Of a DNA stretch of 6,774 bases, positions 6,501 to 6,774 are shown piece by piece (positions within the stretch are counted from its first letter, which is position 1; every line of letters begins with the position of its first letter). Source of the DNA: Candidatus Peregrinibacteria bacterium (GTDB taxonomy: Bacteria; Patescibacteriota; Gracilibacteria; UBA1369; LOWO2-01-FULL-3); NCBI GenBank assembly GCA_018664365.1, contig JABJOK010000020.1:1-6774 (forward strand). The letters are read 5' to 3'. The notes under the pieces were generated by a model. It ran no database searches and was not told the DNA's origin. It saw nothing but the letters and a program-made list of their open reading frames with translations. The position numbers and the translations under genes were made by a program.

Positions 6501-6774
6501 GTAGATACGCTCTTTGTGACGGCAATGCTCACAGTATTTGGTTACTCTGTAAATGACACAATCGTAATCTTCGATAGACTTAGAGAAAACCTGCTTCACC
6601 AAGAAAAAGAAGAGTCAATTGATGAGCTTGCAAATAAAGCACTGAATCAAACCCTGACAAGATCAATCAATACATCATTCTCAACATTGCTAGCACTACT
6701 TTCAGTATTATTCCTAGGAAGTGGATCAATCTTCTTCTTTATACTAGCGCTAACACTTGGAACAGTATTTGGTA
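3519..6774 (+). CDS. secDF: SecDF fusion protein translocase subunit with embedded parvulin domains (3' end outside window)
   Basis: SecDF is the membrane motor that uses the proton gradient to help pull proteins out of the SecYEG channel. One frame of 1,085 codons runs to the window edge. The SecD half has TM1 (about 7-25), LGLDLQGGSQLDY (48-59), the P1 domain, and VGKTIQLEF (152-160). After a large insertion, SecD resumes at about 396 with ISIQFNDEGARLFEELT (436-452), LNTGAIPAP (501-509), TM2 (about 529-548), LSGLVAN (551-557) and GMAVDANILIFER (642-654). The SecF half has LGIDFKGGTLLEF (785-797), LLHDVII (973-979), GYSVNDTIVIFDRLREN (1008-1024) and TLTRSINTS (1045-1053). By motif, D646, D1013 and R1048 match the proton-pathway residues of Thermus SecDF, so the motor looks functional. 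Three insertions are described as separate entries. About 20-40 SecF residues should lie beyond the edge. ATG 3519 gives a normal N-terminus; there is no Shine-Dalgarno. Confidence 0.93.
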   Translation, partial: MKKFLSWKLGAILVAALVLGFFDLPGSVQKTIIPFTPDAITETSINLGLDLQGGSQLDYKVDLRKVPEADQESIVEGVKGVIEKRVNSLGVSEPNIYISEIGGETHIIVELAETATVTQEDVENYLDADKKVANLTEDEKKIVSLEKAKATVGKTIQLEFKEQKSSLDPQEREKIHNNAQIALDRINNGEDFSIVGQEEMQAYPGKVNYEKAEYQFEEDIAPQTIKDIVLAKAPGEHTTELVETGGSFVMDGLTGELVEDTSISIIKVLDKKEEVKNEKEVYVSHVLVQWAGTEHADASIVRTEDEAYDLIKEVQKKLKDGGEFTTIAKEYSEDPSTKETGGKYDEPVVEESTYPYDFEKAALGLEPGELSDIVKTQNGYHIIKVDQIRENVKYPKYQYEVIQFSTKPDPWQETGLTGEHFVRADVMTDNLFQPYISIQFNDEGARLFEELTEKNVGKPIAIFVGGEFISAPNVNEKIAGGQARITSNFTPEEAQVYARDLNTGAIPAPIVLTGEYTIGATLGHEALTKSLTAGAIGLILIMIFMLAFYRLSGLVANAALTVYAIILIFLIKSQLPLGLALMISIGIFFYLIAKIVNNKDSGWEKSVSLFLSIIAFFFLTFLLKTGVVLTLAGVAGIILSIGMAVDANILIFERFKEELRSGKTFGAAVDAGFNRAWSAIRDSNFSTLITCAILFYLGSSIIKGFAFNLAAGVVVSMFTAITITRTLLRGFVGKRIAENIKAFGECPERKVRKIDFVGKSKLWLGISGTFVGISILSIIFFGLNLGIDFKGGTLLEFQFSEPITKEALAENLIDIENQIKSGDLEDIAEEESAVVVEEESETSEETEVATPPSESKIPEVALIAEENTPEEILDLTNIQILSSGENGFIVKTKYITSETHDQMIAKMKEVFPSFTEPRFTTIGPVLGKTMLSKAVTAIIFALMMIVIYVAIAFRKIPKEVSPWRFGVAAIAALLHDVIIVTGIFAALSHFMGVEVDTLFVTAMLTVFGYSVNDTIVIFDRLRENLLHQEKEESIDELANKALNQTLTRSINTSFSTLLALLSVLFLGSGSIFFFILALTLGTVFG
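4008..4703 (+). other. Insertion in the SecD P1 domain: two tandem parvulin (PpiC-like) modules
   Basis: Residues about 164-395 interrupt SecD between the strand TIQLEF and the resumed P1 sequence. Module 2 (about 279-388) is a good parvulin: it opens with VSHVLVQW (283-290), has GGEFTTIAKEYSEDPST (321-337), ALGLEPGELSDIV (362-374) and closes with NGYHIIKV (378-385). H285 and H381 match the two conserved parvulin histidines, and F358 the hydrophobic pocket phenylalanine. Module 1 (about 170-270) shows the same order: ALDRINNGEDFSIV (182-195), VLAKAPGEHTTELV (229-242) and SISIIKVLDK (262-271). It lacks both histidines and has a 15-residue loop before its last strand. It is therefore probably a non-catalytic, binding copy. 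The insertion faces the periplasm or cell-wall side, where emerging substrate would be met. Confidence 0.85.
5238..5390 (+). other. Insertion in SecD: extra transmembrane hairpin
   Basis: In usual SecD, membrane segment 3 is followed within a few residues by the loop before LTLPGIAG. Here about 50 residues (574-624) come between TVYAIILIFL (561-570) and KTGVVLTLAGVAG (624-636). They form two hydrophobic stretches, about 576-596 and 606-623, joined by the polar turn NNKDSGWEK (597-605). A hairpin with the turn in the cytoplasm keeps the topology of all later segments, so the SecD half would have eight membrane helices rather than six. Confidence 0.75.
5976..6131 (+). other. Acidic low-complexity insertion in the SecF periplasmic domain
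   Basis: Between the first helix of the SecF periplasmic domain (TKEALAENL, 804-812) and its next strand (TNIQILSSG, 876-884), residues about 820-871 are rich in Glu, Ser, Thr, Pro and Val. From 823 to 871 I count 19 acidic residues and one basic (K856). The usual SecF proceeds almost directly here, so this looks like a disordered acidic loop on the outer face of the membrane, added without disturbing the frame. Confidence 0.75.

Noticed and set aside
3652..6532. Several minus-strand open frames of 60-103 codons within secDF
   Set aside because: They mirror the secDF coding frame; their translations look like antisense noise.
3519..6774. The parvulin insertion as a separate gene or an assembly error
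   Set aside because: The frame is continuous through both junctions, base composition and codon choice look uniform, and SecD motifs resume correctly on the far side.
1..6774. tRNA, rRNA, CRISPR arrays, insertion sequences
   Set aside because: No cloverleaf-like sequence, regular repeat-spacer pattern, transposase motif or terminal inverted repeat pair was seen.

Overview
The window looks like an AT-rich bacterial chromosome segment. It uses the standard bacterial code, since TGA reads as a stop and none interrupts the 1,085-codon SecDF frame. The mix of genes and the short SecD-type N-terminus followed by an LGLDLQGG motif suggest an uncultured lineage, perhaps of the Candidate Phyla Radiation (Patescibacteria). 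That placement is only an impression from protein style. None of the plus-strand genes whose start is in the window has a recognisable Shine-Dalgarno sequence.

Layout: (1) 2-397, plus: the 3' end of a mannose-1-phosphate guanylyltransferase gene, unusually short at its C-terminus. (2) 398-608: non-coding leader with an 11-bp-phased direct repeat, a 24-bp near-palindrome and a short antisense open frame. (3) 609-2126, plus: a complete PiT-family phosphate transporter. (4) 2107-3003, minus: a GNAT acetyltransferase with an unassigned N-terminal half; its 3' end overlaps the transporter gene tail to tail. (5) 3004-3112: a divergent promoter region with two inverted repeats. (6) 3113-3508, plus: a small cupin of the mannose-6-phosphate isomerase type. 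(7) 3519-6774, plus: a fused SecDF gene, cut by the window edge just before the end of SecF.

The main discovery is the SecDF protein. SecD and SecF are one polypeptide carrying three insertions. About 230 residues inside the SecD periplasmic P1 domain hold two tandem parvulin (PpiC-like rotamase) modules, the first degenerate and the second with the usual parvulin histidines. An extra transmembrane hairpin lies between SecD membrane segments 3 and 4. An acidic low-complexity stretch lies in the SecF periplasmic domain. The proton-pathway residues of SecDF are kept, so this looks like a working motor with a built-in proline isomerase or chaperone at the exit side of the Sec channel.

The guanylyltransferase fragment and the cupin resemble the two halves of bifunctional ManC/AlgA enzymes. 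They are separated here by the transporter and acetyltransferase genes, and both may feed GDP-mannose synthesis. The cupin gene ends 10 bases before secDF and is probably cotranscribed with it.
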